DNA of 64,000 nt from Chryseobacterium viscerum (GTDB lineage: Bacteria; Bacteroidota; Bacteroidia; Flavobacteriales; Weeksellaceae), in the NCBI RefSeq assembly GCF_002899945.2, contig NZ_PPEG02000004.1, forward strand, positions 372,001-436,000. Reading direction: 5' to 3'. The translations under genes and the position numbers were made by a program. Shown piece after piece: positions 16,653 through 25,236 of this stretch (within the stretch, counting starts at the first letter, position 1; each line of letters begins with the position of its first letter). A model generated the notes under the pieces. That model searched no databases. It was not told the DNA's origin and saw nothing but the letters and a program-made list of their open reading frames with translations.

Positions 16653-18116
16653 ATGCTTAAACAACACTTACAACTCAAATTAGGACAGAAGCTGGCCCCT
16701 CAGCAGATCCAGTTGATGAAGCTTATTCAGCTCCATACTCTTGAATTTGAAGAGGAGTTGGAGAGAGAGTTAGAAGAAAACCCAGCTTTGGAAATTGCAA
16801 AAGAAGATTCTAAGGAAGATGAATATTCTTCCCTGGAAGACGCTTATCAGGATGAGGGTACGGAAAGCATTGAAACAGATTTCGACGTCAATGAATATAT
16901 CTATGACGACGAACCAAGCTATAAAACCGCATCCAGTAACTATTCTCCGGATGATGAGGAATTTGATAACGAAAGTCTTCTGACAGAAGGACAGTCCTTA
17001 TATGACTATCTTACAGAGCAGATTCACCTGGTGAACATCAGTGATGAAGATCTGAAGATTGCAGAATATCTTATCGGAAACTTAGATACAGACGGATATC
17101 TGAGACGAGAAATCAAGTCTATTGTGGATGATCTGGCTTTCTCACAGGGAATTTATACAACGAAAGAAAGAGTAGAGGATATCCTTGAGAACTATGTTCA
17201 GAAACTGGATCCGTCCGGCGTAGGAGCAAGAGGTCTTCAGGAATGTTTACTCCTGCAGATTGAAAAGAAAGTAAGCTCTGATAAAGCCGTTTCTTTGGCT
17301 GCCAATATCTTAAGACATCAGTTCGAAGCTTTAACGAATAAGCATTATAATAAGATCATTCAGAAATATGATATTGAAGAAGAAGATCTTAAAGATGCCC
17401 TGGATGAAATTTCAAAACTGTCTCCTAAAGTAGGAGGGAACTTTGATACCCAGACGATTACAATTAATCAGGAAATTATTCCGGATTTTGTGATTCAGGT
17501 AAAAGACGGCCTGGTAATTCCTATGCTGAACAGCAAAAATGCACCTACTTTAAGAGTTTCTGAAGAATACAAAGATATTCTGACGACTTATTCTCATGAT
17601 AAAAATTCATCGGAACATAAGCAGGCTGCATTATTTATCAAGCAAAAACTGGATGCTGCAAAATGGTATATCGATGCGATTAACCAGCGCCAGAATACTT
17701 TGTTACAAACGATTACGGCGATTGTAAAATTCCAGAAAGGTTATTTTATCAGTGGAGACGAAAAGTCGCTGAAACCAATGATTTTAAAGGATATTGCAGA
17801 TATCACAGGATTTGATATCTCAACAATTTCAAGGGTAGTAAAAAGTAAGTATGCAGATACTCCTAACGGGATTGTATATCTTAAAGATCTATTCTCTGAC
17901 AGCTTAACAAATGATGATGGAGAAGAGGTTTCTACCAAAGAGATCAAAACCCATCTTCAGGAAGTGATCAGCAAAGAAAATAAGAGAAAACCGCTTACAG
18001 ATGATGCTTTAGTGGTTATTCTAAAAGAACAGGGCTATAATATTGCAAGAAGAACGATTGCAAAATATCGTGAACAGCTCAATATTCCGGTCGCAAGATT
18101 AAGAAAAGAACTTTAA
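16653..18116 (+). CDS. rpoN: RNA polymerase sigma-54 factor
   Basis: 487 residues, full-length. Region I is present at the N-terminus (QKLAPQQIQLMKLIQLHTLE, with LEENPALE), which governs activator dependence. An acidic region II spans about residues 45-110. The core-binding domain follows, and the C-terminus holds a helix-turn-helix and the RpoN box (ARRTIAKYREQLNIPVAR) that reads the -24 element. The protein directs transcription at -24/-12 promoters and needs AAA+ activators, none of which are encoded in this window. Its terminator is shared with the convergent lanthipeptide operon. Confidence 0.97.
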   Translation: MLKQHLQLKLGQKLAPQQIQLMKLIQLHTLEFEEELERELEENPALEIAKEDSKEDEYSSLEDAYQDEGTESIETDFDVNEYIYDDEPSYKTASSNYSPDDEEFDNESLLTEGQSLYDYLTEQIHLVNISDEDLKIAEYLIGNLDTDGYLRREIKSIVDDLAFSQGIYTTKERVEDILENYVQKLDPSGVGARGLQECLLLQIEKKVSSDKAVSLAANILRHQFEALTNKHYNKIIQKYDIEEEDLKDALDEISKLSPKVGGNFDTQTITINQEIIPDFVIQVKDGLVIPMLNSKNAPTLRVSEEYKDILTTYSHDKNSSEHKQAALFIKQKLDAAKWYIDAINQRQNTLLQTITAIVKFQKGYFISGDEKSLKPMILKDIADITGFDISTISRVVKSKYADTPNGIVYLKDLFSDSLTNDDGEEVSTKEIKTHLQEVISKENKRKPLTDDALVVILKEQGYNIARRTIAKYREQLNIPVARLRKEL

Positions 18117-18127
18117 TCGTAATACAT

Positions 18128-18160
18128 AAAAAAGGTGAATAGAGATATTCACCTTTTTTT
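18128..18160. terminator. Bidirectional terminator between rpoN and the lanthipeptide operon
   Basis: GGTGAATA (18134-18141) pairs with TATTCACC (18146-18153) around GAGA, a GNRA-type loop. A-rich flank at 18128-18133 and T run at 18154-18160 make it functional on both strands. It ends rpoN and, on the minus strand, the operon that finishes at 18185. Confidence 0.8.
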
Positions 18161-18184
18161 GTGTTTTAAATTCATCTGATACCA

Positions 18185-18556
18185 CTAAGAGATCAGAAAT
18201 ATATTGTCACTTATCTTTTTGAAGAGACTGAATGTATTGATCTGTTTTCCGTATTCTTTGCTTTCCCAATATACTTTTCCATCTTTATAATCATTCATCA
18301 ATGCAAAGATTCCTCCATTGATTTTTAAGAAAGCAATAGCCGGGAAACTGAGTTCTTCAATATCTTCCCAGTCATCCAGCCTTATTACCATTGCTTCAAT
18401 ATCAAAATCATTCTGTAGTATATTGTAAAAGCTAAGGAAATTATAATCATCTACCGATAGGGTATAGTCTTGTATTTTTCCTGCCTTTTTATGCTGTTGT
18501 ATAAATTTCTTCAACAAAAAATTAAAGGACAGTAAATAATCATATTTTGCAATCAT
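18185..18556 (-). CDS. Small protein resembling a C39 peptidase domain without catalytic residues
   Basis: 123 residues, last gene of the lanthipeptide operon, 15 bases after the glycosyltransferase gene. It has no signal peptide. Residues ~38-123 read like a C39 (bacteriocin-processing) peptidase domain: a helix (NFLSFYNILQNDFDIEAMVI), an acidic turn, then LSFPAIAFLKINGGIFALM followed by a GKVYW strand and a C-terminal FSLFKKISDNIFLIS. Active C39 domains need a Cys near the N-terminus and a His in the HFVVL strand. This protein has no Cys at all, and GGIF replaces the His position. If the likeness is right it cannot cut and may instead bind the leader peptide. The assignment is my pattern reading and is moderately sure. 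Confidence 0.45.
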   Translation of the reverse strand: MIAKYDYLLSFNFLLKKFIQQHKKAGKIQDYTLSVDDYNFLSFYNILQNDFDIEAMVIRLDDWEDIEELSFPAIAFLKINGGIFALMNDYKDGKVYWESKEYGKQINTFSLFKKISDNIFLIS

Positions 18557-18571
18557 AAATGCTGAAGTTTT

Positions 18572-19807
18572 TTAATAGATGTAGTAGGCATTCTCTGTGA
18601 TACGATTCTTTATACTCTTTATGCTTATTTTATAAGGAATATCTTCCTGGTTTTTATAATGAAAATCAATAGTACTGATATTCTTTTTGCTTACTCCGAT
18701 CCATTGGTTATCCTTAAGCTTATAAAGAGAAAATTGATTATAATGGAGTACGTTTTCGCCTTCGTTAATAATGATGAGCTTGTTCTTATCCTGTGGATAA
18801 AAGGTAATATGTGTTTTTCCAATCTTGTAGGACTGTTCTTCCAGAAAATTGACATGCTGTTTTTGGGTATAAGCGAGAAGCTTAGATTTCAGCAGTAAAA
18901 ATCTGTACCGTGCATGGGTCACTCTTTTCTCTATTTTTCTCCTGATCTTTTTTAATGGGTAGGAAATTGTATTAGATTTATAATGAATCCCTTGTGGAGA
19001 AATTGAAAAATTGCCCTTTGCTTCAAAAGGATCTATAAAGAAATACGGATTGTCCTTAAGATTGATAAGGTGAATCAGCAGGTATTGCTTTTCCGTTACG
19101 GTATTGAAAATATTACCTTCTACCCAATGATGGGTTACGTTGGAATAAACAAACTCCTGAACAATGTTTTTATGATAATATTTGATTTCTTTTTGAAGCT
19201 CCAGCCTTCTTACAACAAGAGTGAAACTTTCAATTTCGGTCGTTATTTCTGTAATATCTTTGGTATGAACAAGATTAAATTCAAAGTTGCATTCGTCAAA
19301 ACAGAAATGACGGGTATTCTGTAGAACATGGGCGTAATCTTTACTTTGTTTGAATAGATTAATGCACTGCTCATTGTTTTTCAATAAGGTGAAAAATCCG
19401 GCAGGATAGTTTTTGTGGGGTGAAATAACATCATATTTTTCCAATAATTTCTCTGTGATAAAATATCGGATATTCCCGAAAATAATATCAATGTCACAGT
19501 ATCCCCAAAAGTCATATTCCTTTAAATATTCCTGAAATATCAATCCATAAGTAGGCTTAAAATCACACAATTTGTATCCATCCAGAATGTTGATCGCAAG
19601 GTTCAGTTTTTCGCTTGCCATTGTACTGAATTCAGCAAGATTATTGATCTTTATAAAATGGACATTCGGTAAATGGAAAGGCGCTTCCAGGTTGGTGAAT
19701 AATAAAAAATCAACATCCGGATTGTATTTGCAGCTGTATAAAAAATGAGTGAAATACTCAGGCCAGCTTTTGCCAAAATAACAGTTTATTAATGCGATTC
19801 TGGTCAT
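18572..19807 (-). CDS. Glycosyltransferase-like protein (DUF6625 type) in the lanthipeptide operon
   Basis: 411 residues, soluble. The first ~210 residues look like a GT-A type nucleotide-sugar transferase: ALINCYFGKSWPEYFTHFL at the N-terminus, a DFLLFTN strand, and YCDIDIIFGNI around residue 105, in which DID is the metal-binding DxD motif. SPHKNYPAGFFTLLKNN follows, as in DUF6625 proteins. The C-terminal ~150 residues are basic and not recognised. The gene begins one base after the lanB stop, so it is coupled to lanthipeptide biosynthesis. It could attach a sugar to Ser/Thr/Tyr/Trp of the peptide; that is inference from context. No nucleotide-sugar biosynthesis gene is nearby. Confidence 0.65.
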   Translation of the reverse strand: MTRIALINCYFGKSWPEYFTHFLYSCKYNPDVDFLLFTNLEAPFHLPNVHFIKINNLAEFSTMASEKLNLAINILDGYKLCDFKPTYGLIFQEYLKEYDFWGYCDIDIIFGNIRYFITEKLLEKYDVISPHKNYPAGFFTLLKNNEQCINLFKQSKDYAHVLQNTRHFCFDECNFEFNLVHTKDITEITTEIESFTLVVRRLELQKEIKYYHKNIVQEFVYSNVTHHWVEGNIFNTVTEKQYLLIHLINLKDNPYFFIDPFEAKGNFSISPQGIHYKSNTISYPLKKIRRKIEKRVTHARYRFLLLKSKLLAYTQKQHVNFLEEQSYKIGKTHITFYPQDKNKLIIINEGENVLHYNQFSLYKLKDNQWIGVSKKNISTIDFHYKNQEDIPYKISIKSIKNRITENAYYIY

Positions 19808-19808
19808 C

Positions 19809-22800
19809 TTATGTCAGTTTTTTAATATTCAGCAATGAGTCATAGCTTTTATGTAAAAAATAATACAGGATAGACTCATGGATATTCGGTTTCGAAGCAA
19901 ATGTTCTGTTGATAAACATATGGATATAACTCACCACCAATGATTTTACCATCTGCGGAGACTGCAGTTCCTTAATTTCAGCAATGTAACGAGCTGTTTT
20001 TTTTGTTCTGGTATTCAAAATTTTAGAGAACTCATCTGTACCTGTCAGAAGCTCTAGTGTCTGATGTCTGTGATCCCTATATTTATCTTTCAATGTCTGT
20101 TTAGAATGATCATCCAGCATGTTTCCGTATCCGTTGGCGAGCTGGTGAAGGATGTCTCTTTTTTCCGTTATAGGGTAACCGAAATCATCAAGAATACGGT
20201 TGATTCCTGCAACGGCAGCTTTCCAGATGGGAGTTTCTGTGTATTCAGCTTCTTTGAGTAACTGGCAGACACATTCGCTGTCGAAGTAAAAAATACTTTC
20301 CATCTGATCTATTGTAGTTTCGCCATATCGCTCAATCTCTCTGTTGTAGGTATCCAGAACAATTTTATGGATAATCATTTCTCTGGTCAGATATTTGTCA
20401 AGCAACTGATAGATCTGGCTGGAAAGAGTATGGTCCTGCGATGTCGTCAGGAATCTTATTCTGATGTGCATATCCGGATCGCTGTAACGGATAAAGAACC
20501 ATTTTTGTATAATTCCTTTTTTAACAAGTCCATTGGCGAATTTATAGATGGTATCTTTAATAATCTGATCCGAAACTTTTGTACTGCAGTAGATCTTATA
20601 GAAAAGCCACTCACTTCCGGGAACAAAATTTCTAACCACTGTATTTTTTACAGGGAAAAGGGTAAGCTTATCCTTCTTTTTGCTGCTGGAATTATGCCAT
20701 GGAATAAGAAATTCATTGCTGTGTTGATTTCCGTTCTCATCCTTAGTCACAGTATTGTATTGTCCGGAAATATTTTCCAGCACCCTGATCTGCTTTTCCT
20801 TCAATAGATGGTCAAAGAGAATTTCCAGTGACAGCGCATTGTTTGTAAATACGGGAAGTTCCATGTCTTTTTCTGTGAAAACACAGATTTCAGGAATATT
20901 TTTCTCCGTTAAATACTCTTTAAAAACCTGAATAGAAGCCTTCTTGCCTTTGAATATTTTATCGTAATCCAACAGCCATGAAGCTCTCGACAGAATCACG
21001 TTATGGATCATTATTCTGGGTAGATATTCATAATTGACAAACATGCCCCAGTTCCAGTTGTAGGAAGGTGTCATGTGCTGGTACTGAAGATCACAGAGAA
21101 AATGATACATTGGTACTTTATGCAGGTTATAATTATGCGCAGATGAAAGACTTGGAATAACTTCTTTATTATATTTTTTAGAACGAAGAACAATTCTGTC
21201 ATTTTTCACAGAAATCATAAGGTCATTCAGATAGATGGGTTCGCTATCTGCATTGTGACGGTTAATGATTGGGATTTCATGTTTCCTTAAATGCGGTCTG
21301 ATTGTAATATTCCCCACTCTCGGCTGCGGATTGTGTACCACTTCAGCAATGATCTGCCCGTCAAAGAAAGACTCTTCTTCAGACAGCGCATTTTTTACTG
21401 ATTCCTCCAGCAGGTCGTCCATATGACAAAAGCGTCCCAAATACGTGGAAGATGAAGGTCCGTCACTGAATTTATGGAAAATAACCGGCTGCCCTTCCTG
21501 ATCTTCATAGATATGTACCAATGAAGACATTGAGAAAGGAATATTTTTATTTTCTTCTAAAAATGGATGAACTTCTTCTTGAGTAATTTGTATTAAATCT
21601 TCATTGTTTTTCAGAGCATTAATTAGTTTTTCTCCTAAAAACTGGTTCCATTTCAGGGATCCCTGAATGATATTGGTGGTATTTTCAGACTTAAACTGGA
21701 TTCCGTCTGTCAGATTAGAGCTGTCATTATCCGAATGTAAAGGGTAATTGATGCCTGATAACGGATCAAGGGCTAATAGTATCGGAATTTCCTGCTGGTC
21801 ATACCTTGCCGTAAATTCTTTTTTAAAGTTATCCAGAGAATCAATCGTGTCGGCTGCTCCAATCTGAAAAACCGTCGAAAGTACTTTTTTAAAATCTTTA
21901 AAAATCTTCTTATCAAGCGTATTGGAAGTCTTGCCTTTCAGTAAATCGGTCTGAAGGATATTTTTTTTGTGGTTTTTAATCCCGATTGAGGTTAATATTT
22001 CAGAAATCTGATCAACAGCAAGAAATGTGTTATTGGTTTTGTTGGCTTTTTGTACAATTTCAAAAATGGTAATCAGGCTGCGGATCAATTCTGCATCCTC
22101 ATTATTTTCTTTATCTGAAGGAATTTTCAAATCTTTCAAAAACTGATACATAAAATCCTGAAAATTCTTGTCAGTAACCTTGGGTGAAAGTTCACTGACA
22201 AGAATTTTTGAATCTATCAATTCGTTGATATAGTCGAAACTGTCTTCGTAAGAAATGTCCTGATTAACTAATATTTCTATAATCGCGGAAAGCTTTAAGC
22301 CATCCTGACAGGCTTTTATGATGGAATTCAGATATTTGTTTTTTTCTGTAGAAATAATTTCATATTTCAACCCTGAATCCTTTATGGTAGGCTCAATATA
22401 ACGGTACTTATTTTTAGTGCTGTATATCGTGTTGTTGGTATAGAATTTACAAACCTTTCTCACATGCATATTCTCCTCCAACTTTACCGTAATATCATGC
22501 AAAAGCTGCATATCTAGTCTTGCATATATTTTATCCTGTTCTTTGTCAAGGATAATACTTGTGCTGTCACTCCATTCGCCCATACTTACACCGGCATTGG
22601 TTCCAAAAGGGATGGTTCTGAAATGAGTTCTCAGCCAATATTTAAGCAGAGATTTTTTTATCTTATCAGCTTTTTCTTTGGACAGTTTTTTTTCGTCCCA
22701 GCTGATAAGCTGTTCATATAAATCTGGTGATGATAAATAAATGGTATTACGGAAGCTTTCTGTATTGATGTCCTCTTCCCACTGATCAATATTTTTCTGG

Positions 22801-22859
22801 GGAAGAAGTGGTGTTCTCAGCAGATAAAAGTTCAGTTTTTCTATATCGTTGTATTTCAT
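19809..22859 (-). CDS. lanB: Lantibiotic dehydratase LanB, full length
   Basis: 1016 residues, the length of single-chain LanB enzymes such as NisB. The N-terminal ~700 residues are the glutamylation domain (opening FYLLRTPLLP; later RTHFRTIPFGTNAGVSMGEW, the usual arginine-rich motif near residue 75). The C-terminal ~250 residues are the elimination (SpaB_C) domain, opening with WLFYKIYCS and containing FFIRYSDPDMHIRIRF. From family knowledge, LanB uses glutamyl-tRNA(Glu) to glutamylate Ser/Thr of the precursor, then eliminates glutamate to give Dha/Dhb. Here both domains are in one protein, unlike the split enzymes reported for the Bacteroidota pinensins. The start overlaps the lanC stop by four bases. 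Confidence 0.95.
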   Translation of the reverse strand: MKYNDIEKLNFYLLRTPLLPQKNIDQWEEDINTESFRNTIYLSSPDLYEQLISWDEKKLSKEKADKIKKSLLKYWLRTHFRTIPFGTNAGVSMGEWSDSTSIILDKEQDKIYARLDMQLLHDITVKLEENMHVRKVCKFYTNNTIYSTKNKYRYIEPTIKDSGLKYEIISTEKNKYLNSIIKACQDGLKLSAIIEILVNQDISYEDSFDYINELIDSKILVSELSPKVTDKNFQDFMYQFLKDLKIPSDKENNEDAELIRSLITIFEIVQKANKTNNTFLAVDQISEILTSIGIKNHKKNILQTDLLKGKTSNTLDKKIFKDFKKVLSTVFQIGAADTIDSLDNFKKEFTARYDQQEIPILLALDPLSGINYPLHSDNDSSNLTDGIQFKSENTTNIIQGSLKWNQFLGEKLINALKNNEDLIQITQEEVHPFLEENKNIPFSMSSLVHIYEDQEGQPVIFHKFSDGPSSSTYLGRFCHMDDLLEESVKNALSEEESFFDGQIIAEVVHNPQPRVGNITIRPHLRKHEIPIINRHNADSEPIYLNDLMISVKNDRIVLRSKKYNKEVIPSLSSAHNYNLHKVPMYHFLCDLQYQHMTPSYNWNWGMFVNYEYLPRIMIHNVILSRASWLLDYDKIFKGKKASIQVFKEYLTEKNIPEICVFTEKDMELPVFTNNALSLEILFDHLLKEKQIRVLENISGQYNTVTKDENGNQHSNEFLIPWHNSSSKKKDKLTLFPVKNTVVRNFVPGSEWLFYKIYCSTKVSDQIIKDTIYKFANGLVKKGIIQKWFFIRYSDPDMHIRIRFLTTSQDHTLSSQIYQLLDKYLTREMIIHKIVLDTYNREIERYGETTIDQMESIFYFDSECVCQLLKEAEYTETPIWKAAVAGINRILDDFGYPITEKRDILHQLANGYGNMLDDHSKQTLKDKYRDHRHQTLELLTGTDEFSKILNTRTKKTARYIAEIKELQSPQMVKSLVVSYIHMFINRTFASKPNIHESILYYFLHKSYDSLLNIKKLT

Positions 22860-24010
22860 CCTATGTTCATTAAATAAATTTTATCCCAATCTCTGGCTTT
22901 ATCGGGATACTGATAGTCAAGCAATACCATTCCTACTCCGGAAATACCTTCCAAAAGTCCTGTGTGTTCTACCCATTCGTCATTCTTAAGGTCATAAGGA
23001 AATTTTGCTCCTTTATCCAGCTGTTGTAAGGTTAAGGACATCCAGTAATCGTGTGCTTCTTTCAGTTCTGGATTTTGAAATATTCTGTAGAATTTATTGA
23101 ATATATGAGAGATTCCGGATGTTCCGTGGCATATTCCGGTGTCTATGCACTTATTTTTTTGGCTGTAGAAAACCCCGGACTTGTCTGCTTTTACTTTTGA
23201 TAAATTCAGAATAATAGCAAGGCACATCGTTTTCAGATCTTCGTCCTGCAAAACGGTATAAGCTTTCCAGATGCTTATTGCAACGCCTAAGTCTCCATAG
23301 CACCATGCCAGCCTTTCGGATAACTGTTTCTCTCCTGTGGCGATATTGAGTTTTGAAGGAAATATGAATTGTGAATCTTTATTTTCTTGGTAAAGTTCTT
23401 TTAGAAAGTTGACACTTCCTCTTATCAGTTTTGCACACGTTTCTTTCTCACAGCCTTTATGATAGCATTCAGCTAAAAAGGAGATGATAGAAGGCTGGCC
23501 GTGGGCAAGACCAAGGTCAATGATATTGTCTTCTTTTACTATATGATCAATCCAGAAAAAGGATTGGTTTCTTTCATGTTTTAAATGGTCTATATAAGAC
23601 ACTATTTTGGCCGCAGCATCGAATTTTTTAATTTCAAGAAAATAAATTCCCAATCCGATCAGTCCTGTAAATAAATCGTACTCCTTCCTGTCTGCAGCGG
23701 CAGAAAGTAATTCTAAGAAAAACTCAATAGAATCTTCTTCTATATCTTCAATGTCTTCATCCGTAATAATATTGGCATTATGCAAAAGCCTCATGAAGTA
23801 GATAATGGCTAAGCTGCCGGTAGCAAATGAGGAATAAGAAGCTTCTGAAGCCATGTCAATGAGTTCCTCTATTTTTTCAATCTCAACATCATTGTTGTAA
23901 AATAATGAGTAATACCCATTTCCCAGGCTGAATGTAATGTTTTCACCTTGGTCTTCATTACATTTTTCTGAAATTTGGGTCAAAAAGAAGTCAATTTTAT
24001 CTTTATACAT
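22856..24010 (-). CDS. lanC: Lanthionine cyclase LanC
   Basis: 384 residues of the LanC alpha/alpha barrel. All three zinc ligands are present: C237 in AWCYGDLG and C294-H295 in GICHGTSGI. The conserved active-site His is in GLAHGQ at residue 170. The enzyme adds Cys thiols onto Dha/Dhb to make lanthionine or methyllanthionine rings. The gene overlaps the flavin oxidoreductase gene by eight bases and lanB by four, so the three are translated together. With four Cys in the precursor core, up to four rings are possible. Confidence 0.95.
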   Translation of the reverse strand: MYKDKIDFFLTQISEKCNEDQGENITFSLGNGYYSLFYNNDVEIEKIEELIDMASEASYSSFATGSLAIIYFMRLLHNANIITDEDIEDIEEDSIEFFLELLSAAADRKEYDLFTGLIGLGIYFLEIKKFDAAAKIVSYIDHLKHERNQSFFWIDHIVKEDNIIDLGLAHGQPSIISFLAECYHKGCEKETCAKLIRGSVNFLKELYQENKDSQFIFPSKLNIATGEKQLSERLAWCYGDLGVAISIWKAYTVLQDEDLKTMCLAIILNLSKVKADKSGVFYSQKNKCIDTGICHGTSGISHIFNKFYRIFQNPELKEAHDYWMSLTLQQLDKGAKFPYDLKNDEWVEHTGLLEGISGVGMVLLDYQYPDKARDWDKIYLMNIG

Positions 24011-24920
24011 ATTGGCTTAATATTTCTATAGCGGTTAAAGAATCTTTGTGTGATTTCGAGATATTATTAAACATAAATTCATTATATCCGTAGAGTTCTT
24101 TAAATTCCAGCAGTTTTTCCTGAAAGAAACTTCCGTCTCCTACAAGGCTTATATTGCTTATATCATTGTTGGTACTCCTTTTAGCAACATTGATCGCCTT
24201 TTGTTTTGTTTTATGACAGCAGCCTGAAAAAGTAAGTACCATTGAGGGTTCTTTTCCATGTTTTGCTTTATATTCTGTTCTGAAATTTTGTAATTCTTCT
24301 TTAAGATAATCTTTGTTTGATTCTCCATGAAAGATGGATCTTGCAAAATTAAGATCATGCTCTAAAGCGACTTTTAAGCCTGAGTGTGATGATCCCATAT
24401 ACCATACATCCGGAATATTTCCTTTGTAAGGAGGGATAATTAAATCTTTTTTTAGAAATTCACTTTCCTCTCTCAGAAAGCTTAATGTAGATTCCAGCTT
24501 TGGAAGAAATGACGAAAAGTAGTTTTCTTTATCTACATCCACATTAAAATATTGAAGATCATATTCACCAACGAGTCCTTTAACGAACCCTAAATCTAAT
24601 CTTTTGGGATATAAACTGGATAACAACTTATAATTGTGAGCCACTCTGAATGGGCTTTGTAAGGGTAAAATAACTCCGGCGATTCCTATTTTTATTTTTT
24701 CTGTTAATCCTAATAAGATGGGAATCAGCATTTCGGGAGTAGACCAGGCCATGTCATGTGCTTTTGAAAAATAGTTTTCAGTAACCCAGAATCTGGAGAA
24801 ACCGAGTTCATCAGCTCTTGTAGCATAGTCAATGATATCGTATAATGATTTCTTAGAATTGTTGAGTGAGTTTTCTCTTATGCCAAATTCTAAAAGGCCT
24901 ATTTTTAATTTATTTGCCAT
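24003..24920 (-). CDS. Luciferase-like (LLM) flavin oxidoreductase of the lanthipeptide operon
   Basis: 305 residues of the bacterial-luciferase/LLM TIM-barrel family (MsnO8-like). Visible family features are ADELGFSRFWVTENY, then IKIGIAGVILPLQSPFRVA, and LYPKRLDLGFVKG. Members use reduced FMN or F420. Its place as the first modification gene, overlapping lanC by eight bases and following lanA, points to a tailoring step on the peptide. Possibilities are reduction of Dha/Dhb to D-Ala/D-Abu (a LanJ role, known for some LLM-like F420 enzymes in other phyla) or hydroxylation/oxidative decarboxylation. The C-terminus of the core (CPA) lacks the terminal Cys of decarboxylated lantibiotics. Which reaction occurs cannot be told from sequence. 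Confidence 0.8.
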   Translation of the reverse strand: MANKLKIGLLEFGIRENSLNNSKKSLYDIIDYATRADELGFSRFWVTENYFSKAHDMAWSTPEMLIPILLGLTEKIKIGIAGVILPLQSPFRVAHNYKLLSSLYPKRLDLGFVKGLVGEYDLQYFNVDVDKENYFSSFLPKLESTLSFLREESEFLKKDLIIPPYKGNIPDVWYMGSSHSGLKVALEHDLNFARSIFHGESNKDYLKEELQNFRTEYKAKHGKEPSMVLTFSGCCHKTKQKAINVAKRSTNNDISNISLVGDGSFFQEKLLEFKELYGYNEFMFNNISKSHKDSLTAIEILSQYV

Positions 24921-24939
24921 AATAGAGCTATTAAAAGCA

Positions 24940-24959
24940 GCTACCCCTTACGGAGTAGC
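24940..24959 (-). promoter_or_regulatory. Attenuator-like hairpin between lanA and the modification genes
   Basis: On the minus strand GCTACTCC (24959-24952) pairs with GGGGTAGC (24947-24940) around GTAA, a GNRA loop, with one G-T wobble; one more A-T pair extends it. A weak TTTT follows. It sits in the 68-base gap after lanA. Such hairpins in lantibiotic operons let most transcripts stop after the precursor gene or protect its 3' end. Confidence 0.65.
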
Positions 24960-24988
24960 TACAATTTTTGTAAAATGTTTCTGATTTA

Positions 24989-25171
24989 CTAAGCAGGACA
25001 AACGCAAAGGTTTGTAGATCTGCTGCTTCCAGCTGTACATGTCCAGTGTGAACAATCAAAAACAGATGTTACTAGCTCTTTTCCAGCTTTTACAGATTTC
25101 ATTTCTTCAGAGTTTAAATGAGATAACTTTTCTTTTTTGAAAGTTAACTTTTTTGTAAGCTTTTTGCTCAT
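24989..25171 (-). CDS. lanA: Class I lanthipeptide precursor
   Basis: 60 residues. Residues 1-30 form a charged leader: LTFKKEKLSHLN (9-20) has the feel of the Bacteroidota leader box, followed by SEEMKSVKAG with an AG that is probably the cleavage site (double-Gly-like). The 30-residue core (31-60) has Cys at 40, 45, 56 and 58, and Ser/Thr at 35, 36, 41, 44, 46, 49, 50, 52 and 53. Four rings are therefore possible, with five Ser/Thr left for dehydration, reduction or glycosylation. A Trp (43) and an Arg (51) are also in the core. No known lantibiotic core is recognised. Only one precursor is present. Confidence 0.9.
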   Translation of the reverse strand: MSKKLTKKLTFKKEKLSHLNSEEMKSVKAGKELVTSVFDCSHWTCTAGSSRSTNLCVCPA

Positions 25172-25236
25172 GGTGTAAAAATTTTAATTTGTACCTACTC
25201 GTTAGCTTTTCGGTTTCCGCTTTATTATCAATTAAA

